Source: Puniceicoccales bacterium (GTDB taxonomy: Bacteria > Verrucomicrobiota > Verrucomicrobiia > Opitutales > JAIRLM01). Taken from it: DNA of 26,681 nucleotides. The first letter of the stretch is position 1; each line of letters starts with the position of its first letter. Under the pieces are notes generated by a model, which saw nothing but the letters and a program-made list of their open reading frames with translations, was not told the DNA's origin and ran no database searches. The stretch covers positions 1-26,681 of the forward strand of contig JAIRMB010000043.1 of NCBI GenBank assembly GCA_031258995.1, written 5' to 3'. Made by a program: the position numbers and the translations under genes. Below, piece by piece: positions 1 through 6,919 of this stretch.

Positions 1-1099
1 GTTCCAGCAGGCAGAACGCCTCATGGTCCTCAATGAATTGGTTCCAGCAATCAATGATGGCATTGTACGTTGTTGCCCCATCGCCCCATATTTCTTGAAA
101 CAACACATCGCGCGTGACGCCCTCGCGCACCATGGTGTCCGCCTCCTCGCGTCTCTGTTCTTCGGTCATAAGAGCAATATTCGTAGGAGATGTAATTCCG
201 GAAAACAGGCCGTAATGCCTGACTAAAGTGGAAAACTGAGTCCAGGCTTTGAATAAATTTGGCGTAAAAGCGGCAACAGGAGAAGACATTCCGACACTAT
301 CCGCCTCCATGAGCGCATCGTGATAAGCTTTATAGTCGTTGCAGAGACTTGCGATTTTATCCTTATCGATAATTGTTCCCGCAAGCAGAGAATCATCCAG
401 AAGATTTCGCCGTGCAAAAAAGGAAAAAATTTTCGTGGGAATGGAGGCAGTGTTCAGAATATTTACAGAAACCTGATCGTCAGTATTATCAGGCTGTTGA
501 GAATCGTAAGTACAAAGGTGCTGTTTAATTTTAGAAAGCGTCCCAAAAGCCTGGTTAATGGACGCAATTTCGGCATTAAATCGGGATATGTCTCTCATGT
601 AAACTTCTATCATTCGCATTTGGATGCAGCTCATGGCATAGGTCACGGCGGCGACACGGAAAGCGAGTTGAAGATAGGGAGAGAGACCGGCCGACTCCTT
701 AGGGAGGATTTGCGACACATCCAACCCAATCAAGCTATAGATAGAGACATAATCCCTATCACTCGGAGTGGAAGATATTTTCCTAAGATAGAGCTCGGAG
801 GAATCAAAATATTTAACATTAATCGAATCAACGGGGATGTAATCGCCGCTGCCAACGGTTCGATTATAGAGGACATAATCGGTTAAACTCGAATTCTGCT
901 CATAGACCGGCGAACAGCCCTCGCCAAGGAGGGTGCTGTCGAAAACATAAACGTCCGGACCATTGTAATTATCCTGAACTCTAATGAGTTGGCGAAGCGT
1001 TCGGTTGCAAATGTGCGAATTTTCGCTAAAAATTTCAGGAAAAACATCCCGGAGGGACAGTACGGGCGGTATCGAAAACGGCCTTTGCGGAATTCCCAT
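1..1099 (-). CDS. Paralogue 3 of an unrecognised, possibly T3S-related family (partial, C-terminus off window)
   Basis: An uninterrupted minus-strand frame of 366 codons starts at ATG 1099 and runs off the left edge. The start is supported by GGAGG at 1109-1113 with a 9-nt spacer; the SD abuts the upstream gene's stop (1114-1116), so this is the distal gene of the operon. I do not recognise the family from memory, but it is clearly a paralogue of the 683-aa protein encoded just before it. Both have an IYSL motif (residues 120-123 here), a hydrophobic-then-charged helix (about 143-195; compare VTYAMSC with VLYSLSC and YMRDI with YIRDI), and FKAWTQF (283-289 here, 262-268 there) followed by a similar L-x-R-H segment. 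No signal peptide is visible. T3S export is an inference from the architecture and from T3S genes elsewhere in the window. Confidence 0.8.
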   Translation of the reverse strand, partial: MGIPQRPFSIPPVLSLRDVFPEIFSENSHICNRTLRQLIRVQDNYNGPDVYVFDSTLLGEGCSPVYEQNSSLTDYVLYNRTVGSGDYIPVDSINVKYFDSSELYLRKISSTPSDRDYVSIYSLIGLDVSQILPKESAGLSPYLQLAFRVAAVTYAMSCIQMRMIEVYMRDISRFNAEIASINQAFGTLSKIKQHLCTYDSQQPDNTDDQVSVNILNTASIPTKIFSFFARRNLLDDSLLAGTIIDKDKIASLCNDYKAYHDALMEADSVGMSSPVAAFTPNLFKAWTQFSTLVRHYGLFSGITSPTNIALMTEEQRREEADTMVREGVTRDVLFQEIWGDGATTYNAIIDCWNQFIEDHEAFCLLE

Positions 1100-1108
1100 A
1101 TCTCTTTA

Positions 1109-1113
1109 CCTCC
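1109..1113 (-). promoter_or_regulatory. Shine-Dalgarno GGAGG for the leftmost gene
   Basis: A perfect GGAGG on the minus strand lies 9 nt before ATG 1099 and directly next to the stop of the upstream gene. It fixes the start of the edge-truncated gene and indicates co-transcription. Confidence 0.75.
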
Positions 1114-3165
1114 TTATATTCTTATATTGCCGGTTGTCCCAAACCTATTCCTATTGATAGCGCTCATAAGGGACGCACAGACGGACAATGCCTGCTGCGC
1201 CGCCTGCTGCGCCTGCTGAAGCCGTGCGCTTCTGGTATTTCCGTCGCCATTGACCTGCTGCGACCGCATGCGAAGGGAATCGGCGATGGCTAGAACTTTG
1301 TCCGATGTTAGCACTAGAGTGGCAGACGCGCTGCGTATCGGCTGTAAAACACATTGGTGATAAGCGCTAAATATTCCGTCGATGTCATCACCGTCTGTCT
1401 CATGTAACACGGTAGGCGTGATATCTGGGACAGGCCAATAGTCTATGGAGACATTATTGGGATTCTGCTCGGGGCTTTTGGGAACGGAGCGGAACTGACA
1501 CGCCGTCAATGTGCCATTTTCATCGTCGTAACTCCCCGAAAAGGCATCATTCGTCGCGCTTGCGTCCGGCTGCTGCGCATCATCCGAAGGATCGTGCAAA
1601 GCCATCTTCCGAACGGCAAAATAGGCCCGACTATTGTCATTATTTAGTTTCCAGACCATCGAAAAGGATGAATAGGCAGAAGAACTGTCAGAGTAGGGAA
1701 CGCTGGCGCATTTTAGGAAATTTTTAAAAAACGGAGAAAAAGCTACCGCCCCTTCCGTAATGGTAAAGCATTCCGCCGGTAAAAATCTTTCACGACCATA
1801 GCAGCGGGAAAGAATTTCGCCCGTCCCGCCCTCAAACTCTTGCGCGTTCGACGGCGCGTCCACGCCGTACCAACGGACGGAAAAATCCGGCGTGGGCGGT
1901 TCTCCGGCGCCAACGACCTGCTCGTTCTCCCAACTCCACTTTTTAGTGTGATCTGCCGAATCCTCCTCTTTACGGTCGAAAACTGAATAGCGATCTTCCG
2001 ACGCGTTGCCGGTAAAATTGTACATGCCCCCATGCAAATCGTCCCCACCAACGGTGCCAAATCCTGGAAAAAACGCACAGTTGTCGGCCTCGGCTGGGTG
2101 CACGGCTCCATCCCAAATGCCGCCGGCCCAATTTAGAATGTTTCCTTCGCTGTCGCGAAGCCTTGGGTCGAAAACCCAGTGGTCGCCCGTTCCTATGGTG
2201 CCCTTAAAAGCATTTTCATCCAGGTCGATGGAACGATACCAGTAAACCGTATCGTAGGGATCGGCCACGGCCACGTTCCGCAGTGCATCCGGAAGTACAA
2301 TGCGATTCTCCGGCTTGGCGTAGTCTGGCAAAAACAGCTCACCGTGGCGTAAAAGGGCATTGAACTGCGTCCATGCCTTGAACGAATCCACGGCGCCATA
2401 GCCGATCTTTAGCCCGGTGTCGTCCTGCGGCCCATAGATGACCTTCAAAATCGCATTTTCATCTATGCCGACAAATGCACTATCCCCACAGGAAAAATTG
2501 ACTAAATCTCTCGATACGAAATAGGCCCACACCTCGGCGGGGAGCGTTGCTCCATGCATATTTTCCACGTCCTGGATGCCAGAATCTTTTTGCGTGAGCA
2601 TGCTCTGAACCGCCTTCAGAACGTCGGCCAGACGTTGCGTAAGACGCTGCTCTGCAGCCACCGCATCAATGTCGCGAATGTACTGCTCCATAATACGCTT
2701 TTGCCTACAACTCAACGAATAGAGCACTGCAACGATCCGCATGGTCAGGTCCGCATAGCGATCATCCAGGAAGGAGGCGCCGCCATGATCGCAAAAGATT
2801 TTATTCGTCCGCAGATGATAGAGCGAATAGATATCCATATAGGAATCGTCCGCCTTTCGGCCCAGGAAAAGCGATACGCTGTCCGAAATAAAGCTATCCA
2901 AGTCTCGAACCGCCTGATAGACCATCTCGCCCGTATCTTTATTGTAGGTACGCACGTATATCTGGTAGCCGCCTCTTCCGTCCTGATCAAAATCCGTCTG
3001 CTTAGTTGCGTCCTCTACGACACGCGGATCTAAGTAGTAAGCGTCACTTTCGTTTAAGGTGTCCCAAATGCAGACCATAGCCAACAGCGCATCCCCACCC
3101 ACGAAAGATTTCCACTGAAGGGCGTCTGGAAATGCAGAACGTAATGTTACTACCGGTACGGACAT
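1114..3165 (-). CDS. Paralogue 2 of the same family, 683 aa
   Basis: The full-length protein has an N-terminal beta-rich part (1-130, ending in an IYSL motif), a hydrophobic/amphipathic helix (about 138-195, rich in Q, R and E after VLYSLSC), the conserved FKAWTQF segment (262-268), and a long middle region (about 280-590) rich in W, G, Y and D that looks like a beta-structured domain. It ends in a Q/A-rich helix with RLQQAQQAAQQAL and the terminal residues NIRI. The 445-aa paralogue likewise ends in NVRL and shares an I-x-YW-x-V...DIT motif before its C-terminal helix. Helix, large insert and C-terminal helix is the layout of T3S filament/tip proteins such as EspA; that comparison is inference and no sequence identity is claimed. 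The ATG follows a purine-rich GAGAAG and lies 27 nt after the 131-aa gene, so it is in the same operon. Confidence 0.85.
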   Translation of the reverse strand: MSVPVVTLRSAFPDALQWKSFVGGDALLAMVCIWDTLNESDAYYLDPRVVEDATKQTDFDQDGRGGYQIYVRTYNKDTGEMVYQAVRDLDSFISDSVSLFLGRKADDSYMDIYSLYHLRTNKIFCDHGGASFLDDRYADLTMRIVAVLYSLSCRQKRIMEQYIRDIDAVAAEQRLTQRLADVLKAVQSMLTQKDSGIQDVENMHGATLPAEVWAYFVSRDLVNFSCGDSAFVGIDENAILKVIYGPQDDTGLKIGYGAVDSFKAWTQFNALLRHGELFLPDYAKPENRIVLPDALRNVAVADPYDTVYWYRSIDLDENAFKGTIGTGDHWVFDPRLRDSEGNILNWAGGIWDGAVHPAEADNCAFFPGFGTVGGDDLHGGMYNFTGNASEDRYSVFDRKEEDSADHTKKWSWENEQVVGAGEPPTPDFSVRWYGVDAPSNAQEFEGGTGEILSRCYGRERFLPAECFTITEGAVAFSPFFKNFLKCASVPYSDSSSAYSSFSMVWKLNNDNSRAYFAVRKMALHDPSDDAQQPDASATNDAFSGSYDDENGTLTACQFRSVPKSPEQNPNNVSIDYWPVPDITPTVLHETDGDDIDGIFSAYHQCVLQPIRSASATLVLTSDKVLAIADSLRMRSQQVNGDGNTRSARLQQAQQAAQQALSVCASLMSAINRNRFGTTGNIRI

Positions 3166-3191
3166 GGTTTTCTTCTCTTAATTTTTCGTGC

Positions 3192-3587
3192 CTAAAGACG
3201 TATTTTACGAACGGACTTTCGCTCTTCTCCGATTTTTCCACGACTCGCGAGCCCTCGCCGCCGCCCATCTTTTTCTTGGAATGGGTTCGCCGGCTCCTCC
3301 CGCCCGGGAAACTTTAGCGACTCCTCCCGATATTTTTGGTACCGCGCCTTCATTTCTTCCTCCATTTTTTGTACGGTTTCCTTGGCCTGCCGTCGACTTT
3401 CTTCGCTCAATAGCGGCGAATCCAGAAAAATATTATGGCCCGAATCCAAGTCGGCGCCGAAAGCCCGAAAAAACGCACGCATCTCATCCATAGTCCGTTT
3501 GGCCTTCCCAATGAGTCGATTATTTTCCTCGATTTGCTTTTTTATTTTTTCGGAAAATTCATCTTCCACAACCTTCTCCCCACTCAT
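3192..3587 (-). CDS. Small charged coiled-coil protein, 131 aa, coupled to paralogue 1
   Basis: I do not recognise this protein. It is highly charged (rich in E, K and R) and almost entirely helical by eye. Residues 5-50 and 60-95 look like two coiled-coil segments around an SGHNIFLDSPLL loop, and the tail is basic. It has no signal peptide or membrane segment, so it is probably cytoplasmic. Its ATG (3585-3587) overlaps the TAA stop of the 445-aa gene (3587-3589) as TAATG, the classic arrangement for translational coupling. A small helical protein made in step with a large one, between two putative secreted paralogues, could be a chaperone or assembly partner, but nothing in its sequence proves that and it does not resemble a CesT-type chaperone. 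Confidence 0.75.
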   Translation of the reverse strand: MSGEKVVEDEFSEKIKKQIEENNRLIGKAKRTMDEMRAFFRAFGADLDSGHNIFLDSPLLSEESRRQAKETVQKMEEEMKARYQKYREESLKFPGREEPANPFQEKDGRRRGLASRGKIGEERKSVRKIRL

Positions 3588-4924
3588 TACAGTCTCACAT
3601 TTTTAGCAATTTTTGAAAGCTGACCCATCAGCTCCTGAATGAGCCCGGTAGCTAGCGAGAAAACGGCCTGCATATTGTTATTTGCAGTGGAAAGATAGCT
3701 AACTGGTACCTGCATGGCGCTGTTCTGCCGGTCCATGTCGGCCCTAATCGCATCCATTGCGGAGCGTAGCTCGTTTTGCGGAAGGAAAATACTCATTTTT
3801 TTCTCGATGATGTCGAGGGCCGACGATTTAATAGCGAACTGTTGGGTATCGAATTTCAGGACCGTTACGTAATACGTATCATGACACCATAGAACCCCGG
3901 CGTCCACGAGAGGAACATCGTCGCTTTTTGCAAAGGAAACTGAATTCCTTGTTATCGCGGATGCATCGCTGGATGTCCCATAAAATGCCACATTATTTGA
4001 TCTGGTAATGTCAGCCAAAGACACCGTCCAATATTTTATATTGGGCTTCGGAAGCCTAGGACCCTTCACGCTATCAACATCCTTTTTGTGCAGGCTGAGA
4101 AATTCAGGAATTTTTTCGAGAGGCAACTCATCATTTTGATCAAAACCAGTCACCCACTTCGACTCATCATCAAATTTACTCGGTATCGTTCTATTTGAAT
4201 AATTCTTAGCATTACTCCACTTACTTACATCATCATAGTCACCGTCTTTTCTCAATTCCAATTTAATAGTATTCCCGTCATCAAATTTTGTATCGTAAAT
4301 AGACTGTATTTTTTTTAGACCAGTCAAGGCAGCATATACTGGACATATTTCCCCATGGACAGGCCGCAGACGGACATCTGTGATAAATTCTTCGCCGTCT
4401 TCTAGAAGACCATGCAGCACCAAAGTGCTCACGAAGGTATACGGAAAGGTGGACGCGGCCCACTGGTTGGTTTGGTCTAGGCCGGAAAGGGTCGCCAGGC
4501 ACATGCCATAGACGGAACGCAGCTCCTCCAGAGCTTGGTTCCTATTGGCCACCTCTTGCGCATAGGCCGCCATTAGGTCCAGCTGAGCGCGAGCTCCCCC
4601 AAAGGCAACGGCCAGAATAAGCGTGAGTGTGCCCAGGCGCTCTCGCCCCTTTGCATTAGGCATATAGACTTGCGATCGGTGCACATAGTTGATAGTCCCG
4701 TCCGGCATGGTGCGTTGAACGAAGTACCCGCAGTCAGGATCCGTAGTTTGCCGTCCATAGCCGCCACCGGCTAGAGGAGAAAAAAAATAAACGTCACCGT
4801 CACCGTCGCAAAGGTAGGCATCCGCTCCTCCCATGGGGTCCATGTCATCGGGAGTTAGGTCCTCGTCTATGAAAAGGAATACGGAATACTCCAAAAGATC
4901 CGGAACCCTAACGGGAGCACCCAT
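3587..4924 (-). CDS. Paralogue 1 of the family, 445 aa, first gene of the operon
   Basis: This is the first gene of the minus-strand operon. The N-terminus MGAP resembles those of the other two paralogues (MGIP, MSVP), which supports the start at 4924 although no SD precedes it. Residues 98-150 form a hydrophobic then polar helix (LTLILAVAFGG followed by a Q/N/E-rich stretch). The C-terminal 80 residues form helices with an N/Q/S-rich heptad-like pattern and end in NVRL. Between them, residues 203-290 are unusually charged and come from A+T-rich DNA, with repeated KFDD and SKW motifs. The helix-insert-helix layout recalls T3S filament or tip proteins, where both termini pack as a coiled coil, but this is an architectural inference. 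The function is unknown. The promoter lies directly upstream. Confidence 0.85.
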   Translation of the reverse strand: MGAPVRVPDLLEYSVFLFIDEDLTPDDMDPMGGADAYLCDGDGDVYFFSPLAGGGYGRQTTDPDCGYFVQRTMPDGTINYVHRSQVYMPNAKGRERLGTLTLILAVAFGGARAQLDLMAAYAQEVANRNQALEELRSVYGMCLATLSGLDQTNQWAASTFPYTFVSTLVLHGLLEDGEEFITDVRLRPVHGEICPVYAALTGLKKIQSIYDTKFDDGNTIKLELRKDGDYDDVSKWSNAKNYSNRTIPSKFDDESKWVTGFDQNDELPLEKIPEFLSLHKKDVDSVKGPRLPKPNIKYWTVSLADITRSNNVAFYGTSSDASAITRNSVSFAKSDDVPLVDAGVLWCHDTYYVTVLKFDTQQFAIKSSALDIIEKKMSIFLPQNELRSAMDAIRADMDRQNSAMQVPVSYLSTANNNMQAVFSLATGLIQELMGQLSKIAKNVRL

Positions 4925-4933
4925 AGACGGCCC

Positions 4934-4962
4934 ATTCTGGGTGGCGTGTCACTGCCTGTCAA
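4934..4962 (-). promoter_or_regulatory. Promoter of the paralogue operon: TTGACA-N17-CAGAAT
   Basis: On the minus strand TTGACA (4957-4962) is separated by exactly 17 nt from CAGAAT (4934-4939; 4 of 6 match to TATAAT). The ATG of the 445-aa gene begins at 4924, only 9 nt after the -10 box, so the predicted transcript would be nearly leaderless. No SD is visible before this ATG, which agrees with that. Confidence 0.6.
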
Positions 4963-4966
4963 CCGT

Positions 4967-5013
4967 AAAGTGCTGGAAAGTGCTGGATTTTCCGAACTGC
5001 CGTTTAAGTGCTG
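4967..5013 (+). repeat. Three direct copies of AAGTGCTG upstream of the operon -35 box
   Basis: AAAGTGCTGG occurs twice in perfect tandem (4967-4976 and 4977-4986), and a third AAGTGCTG lies at 5006-5013. Spacings are 10 and 28 bp, close to whole helical turns. The first copy lies 4 bp upstream (in operon orientation) of the -35 box. This is the position expected for direct-repeat activator sites; the regulator is unknown. Confidence 0.5.
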
Positions 5014-5188
5014 TTTATAGGTTGAAGCAGAGCTAGATAGAATCGCGCGAAAAATGCGTAAAACAGTCCGGCGTACCAAATCCACGCCACATTCCGCACG
5101 TCTCCGAAGCGGCGTTTCTGATGCGATCTTCCGGGGCAAGGGGTCTGCGGTGCGCGAATTTCGCGCTAAAACCGCGGAGGGCCTGACC

Positions 5189-5947
5189 TCAGTTCTGCCG
5201 ACGTGCCAAAATTTGTCGAGCGCGGGCCAAATCTGCGGCCGTGTCGATGGCCGGTGCGGAGTGGTCCACGGCCACCGTGCCGATGCGAAAGCCGGCCTGC
5301 AAAAAACGCAGCTGTTCTAGGCTTTCCGCCTGGGCGAGAGGGCTACCCGGCAAGGTGGGGAGCCGCTCCAGCACATTTCGCCGGTAGAGGTAGATTCCCA
5401 TGTGGCCCCAGTGTAAACCCCGTTCCGCCCACAGATTTGGTGGACAGTCGCGGACGAATGGTATGGGGCAGCGGGAGAAATAAAGCGCTTCCCCGCCGTG
5501 GCCACGGACCACCTTAACGACCGCCGGGTCGCCCAGATCGACGCCGTCCCGGATCGGGTAGACGGGCGTGAGCAGGTCATGGGGATCGCCCTCCACGGCT
5601 TTTTTCATAAGCACCTCCACCGTAATAGGCTCCAAAAACGGCTCATCGGCCTGCAGGTTCACGACGCAGTCACCGGAAAGCTGCCCTAGCACGCTGCCGA
5701 TGCGCTCCGTTCCCGTGGAACAGTTTTCATCGGTCAGGAGACAGCGACCGCCCCAACCCTCCACCGCATGCCGCACAAGTTCAGACTCACTGAGCACCAA
5801 AACCTCATCGACGCCGCGAACGGCCGAAGCTGCCTCCCAGACGTGGCGCAGGACAGGCTTTCCGCCCAAGTCGGCCAACACCTTCCCTGGCAGCCGCGTG
5901 GAACCGTAGCGGGCCGGAATAGCGAGAGAAAATTTCACGGCACCCAT
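5189..5947 (-). CDS. kdsB: 3-deoxy-manno-octulosonate cytidylyltransferase (CMP-KDO synthetase)
   Basis: KdsB activates KDO with CTP to CMP-KDO in the cytoplasm, which is needed for the inner core of lipopolysaccharide. The N-terminal nucleotide-binding signature is clear: AIPARYGSTRLPGK, then a GGKP-like segment. Further landmarks are the acidic NLQADEP metal/nucleotide motif, the HMGIYLYR segment and the LAQAESLEQLR segment typical of the family. The length of 252 aa is normal. I chose ATG 5947 because AGGGGG lies 5 nt upstream; a start 14 codons earlier (5989) has no SD and would add a non-conserved extension. The gene ends in TGA, showing that TGA is a working stop here. Together with lptD in the window it indicates a KDO-containing outer membrane. 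Confidence 0.92.
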   Translation of the reverse strand: MGAVKFSLAIPARYGSTRLPGKVLADLGGKPVLRHVWEAASAVRGVDEVLVLSESELVRHAVEGWGGRCLLTDENCSTGTERIGSVLGQLSGDCVVNLQADEPFLEPITVEVLMKKAVEGDPHDLLTPVYPIRDGVDLGDPAVVKVVRGHGGEALYFSRCPIPFVRDCPPNLWAERGLHWGHMGIYLYRRNVLERLPTLPGSPLAQAESLEQLRFLQAGFRIGTVAVDHSAPAIDTAADLARARQILARRQN

Positions 5948-5952
5948 CAAGT

Positions 5953-5959
5953 CCCCCTT
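5953..5959 (-). promoter_or_regulatory. Shine-Dalgarno AAGGGGG deciding the kdsB start
   Basis: A strong purine-rich SD on the minus strand lies 5 nt before ATG 5947. The alternative upstream ATG at 5989 has nothing comparable, so the shorter start is preferred. Confidence 0.6.
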
Positions 5960-6055
5960 CGGCGAATCGATAAGCAAAAAATTTGCCATTGACGGCCGTT
6001 TTTGCCGCCCAAGGAGGCGCGGATTGGGAATTTCCAGGAAAGTGAGGGAAAGGGA

Positions 6056-6084
6056 TTGACTGTGGCAGGGAGATTTTTTAGAAA
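6056..6084 (+). promoter_or_regulatory. Promoter of the BI-1-like gene: TTGACT-N17-TAGAAA
   Basis: TTGACT (6056-6061) and TAGAAA (6079-6084; 4 of 6 match) are 17 nt apart, and the ATG at 6092 lies just 7 nt beyond the -10 box, so transcription would begin at or next to the start codon. There is no good SD in front of this ATG. Confidence 0.5.
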
Positions 6085-6091
6085 AGCGGCG

Positions 6092-6841
6092 ATGAATTAC
6101 CGAGAGACGACAAATCCCGCGATGCGGGAGGGCGCCTTCCGTGCGCTGTCCGGAAGTCCGGCCCTGGGTGCGATGACGGCGCGGGGGACTTTTGGCCGTA
6201 CGGCCATTTTGCTTTTGCTAGCCATTGGTGCGGCCGTTTTTTCCTGGGCTAATCCCTACGCTGATCCGGCCGCGATCGGAACCAAGCTAGCCATCTTCAG
6301 TCTAGTAGGCTTTGGTCTGGCGCTGGCTACCATCTTTCGTATGGATTGGTCACCCTATACGGCGCCCGCCTACGCCATTGCCGAGGGCCTTGTGCTAGGG
6401 ACCATTTCCCGTCTTCTCAACGGCGCTTATCCGGGCATCGTAGTCCAGGCCATTGCACTTACTTTCGCCGTCTTCGGCACCATGCTGCTGCTCTACCGCT
6501 TTCGCATCATACGGGTGACGGACCGCTTTCGTACCATCGTCGTGGCCGCCACAGCGGCCATCTGCGTCGTCTATTTGTTTTCGTTGCTACTAAGGCTCTT
6601 CGGCGGTACGGGCATGGGTTTCCTGCAGCAGGCCACGCCCTTTGGCATCATTTTCAGCCTTCTAGTGGTGGCCATCGCCGCTCTCAACCTTGCGATAAAT
6701 TTTGATTTTGTTGAGCGGGTATCTCGCTATGGCGCACCAAAGTACATGGAATGGTATGCCGCCTTCGGTCTGATTTTGACTCTCCTTTGGCTCTACGTGG
6801 AAGTGCTCAATCTTCTCACCAAATTGCGCCAGGACCGCTAG
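6092..6841 (+). CDS. Bax inhibitor-1/YccA-family integral membrane protein
   Basis: A 249-aa protein with about seven hydrophobic membrane segments. The N-terminus reads YRETTNPAMREGAF followed by a short loop with MTARGTFGRTAILLLL, which is the pattern of the bacterial YccA-like branch of the BI-1 (TMBIM) superfamily. The C-terminal part has an acidic residue in a membrane segment (NFDFVE) and the conserved WY-x-AFGLILTLLWLY stretch. In other bacteria these proteins are inner-membrane proteins linked to calcium leak or to FtsH; the role here is unknown. I prefer ATG 6092 because the family begins close to this point and the promoter ends just before it. In-frame upstream TTG and GTG codons exist, one after a GGGAAAGGG stretch. 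The gene is divergent from kdsB. Confidence 0.85.
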   Translation: MNYRETTNPAMREGAFRALSGSPALGAMTARGTFGRTAILLLLAIGAAVFSWANPYADPAAIGTKLAIFSLVGFGLALATIFRMDWSPYTAPAYAIAEGLVLGTISRLLNGAYPGIVVQAIALTFAVFGTMLLLYRFRIIRVTDRFRTIVVAATAAICVVYLFSLLLRLFGGTGMGFLQQATPFGIIFSLLVVAIAALNLAINFDFVERVSRYGAPKYMEWYAAFGLILTLLWLYVEVLNLLTKLRQDR

Positions 6842-6919
6842 TTTGACCGCTTGGTTTGCTTTCAAACTTCTTCTTTTCCTCTCGGTTTTCCTGTGCCCAA
6901 CTCGGAGGTACCGCGTGTG

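Noticed and set aside
320..886. Plus-strand open frame of 188 codons
   Set aside because: It is antisense to the edge-truncated paralogue, whose frame is open throughout, has a perfect SD and matches its neighbour; the plus-strand peptide has no such support.
2554..3033. Plus-strand open frame of 159 codons
   Set aside because: Antisense to the 683-aa paralogue; no SD, no recognisable motif.
5152..5166. Perfect palindrome GCGCGAATTTCGCGC downstream of kdsB
   Set aside because: Stem-loop possible on the minus strand after the kdsB stop, but no T-run follows, so a terminator call is not supported.
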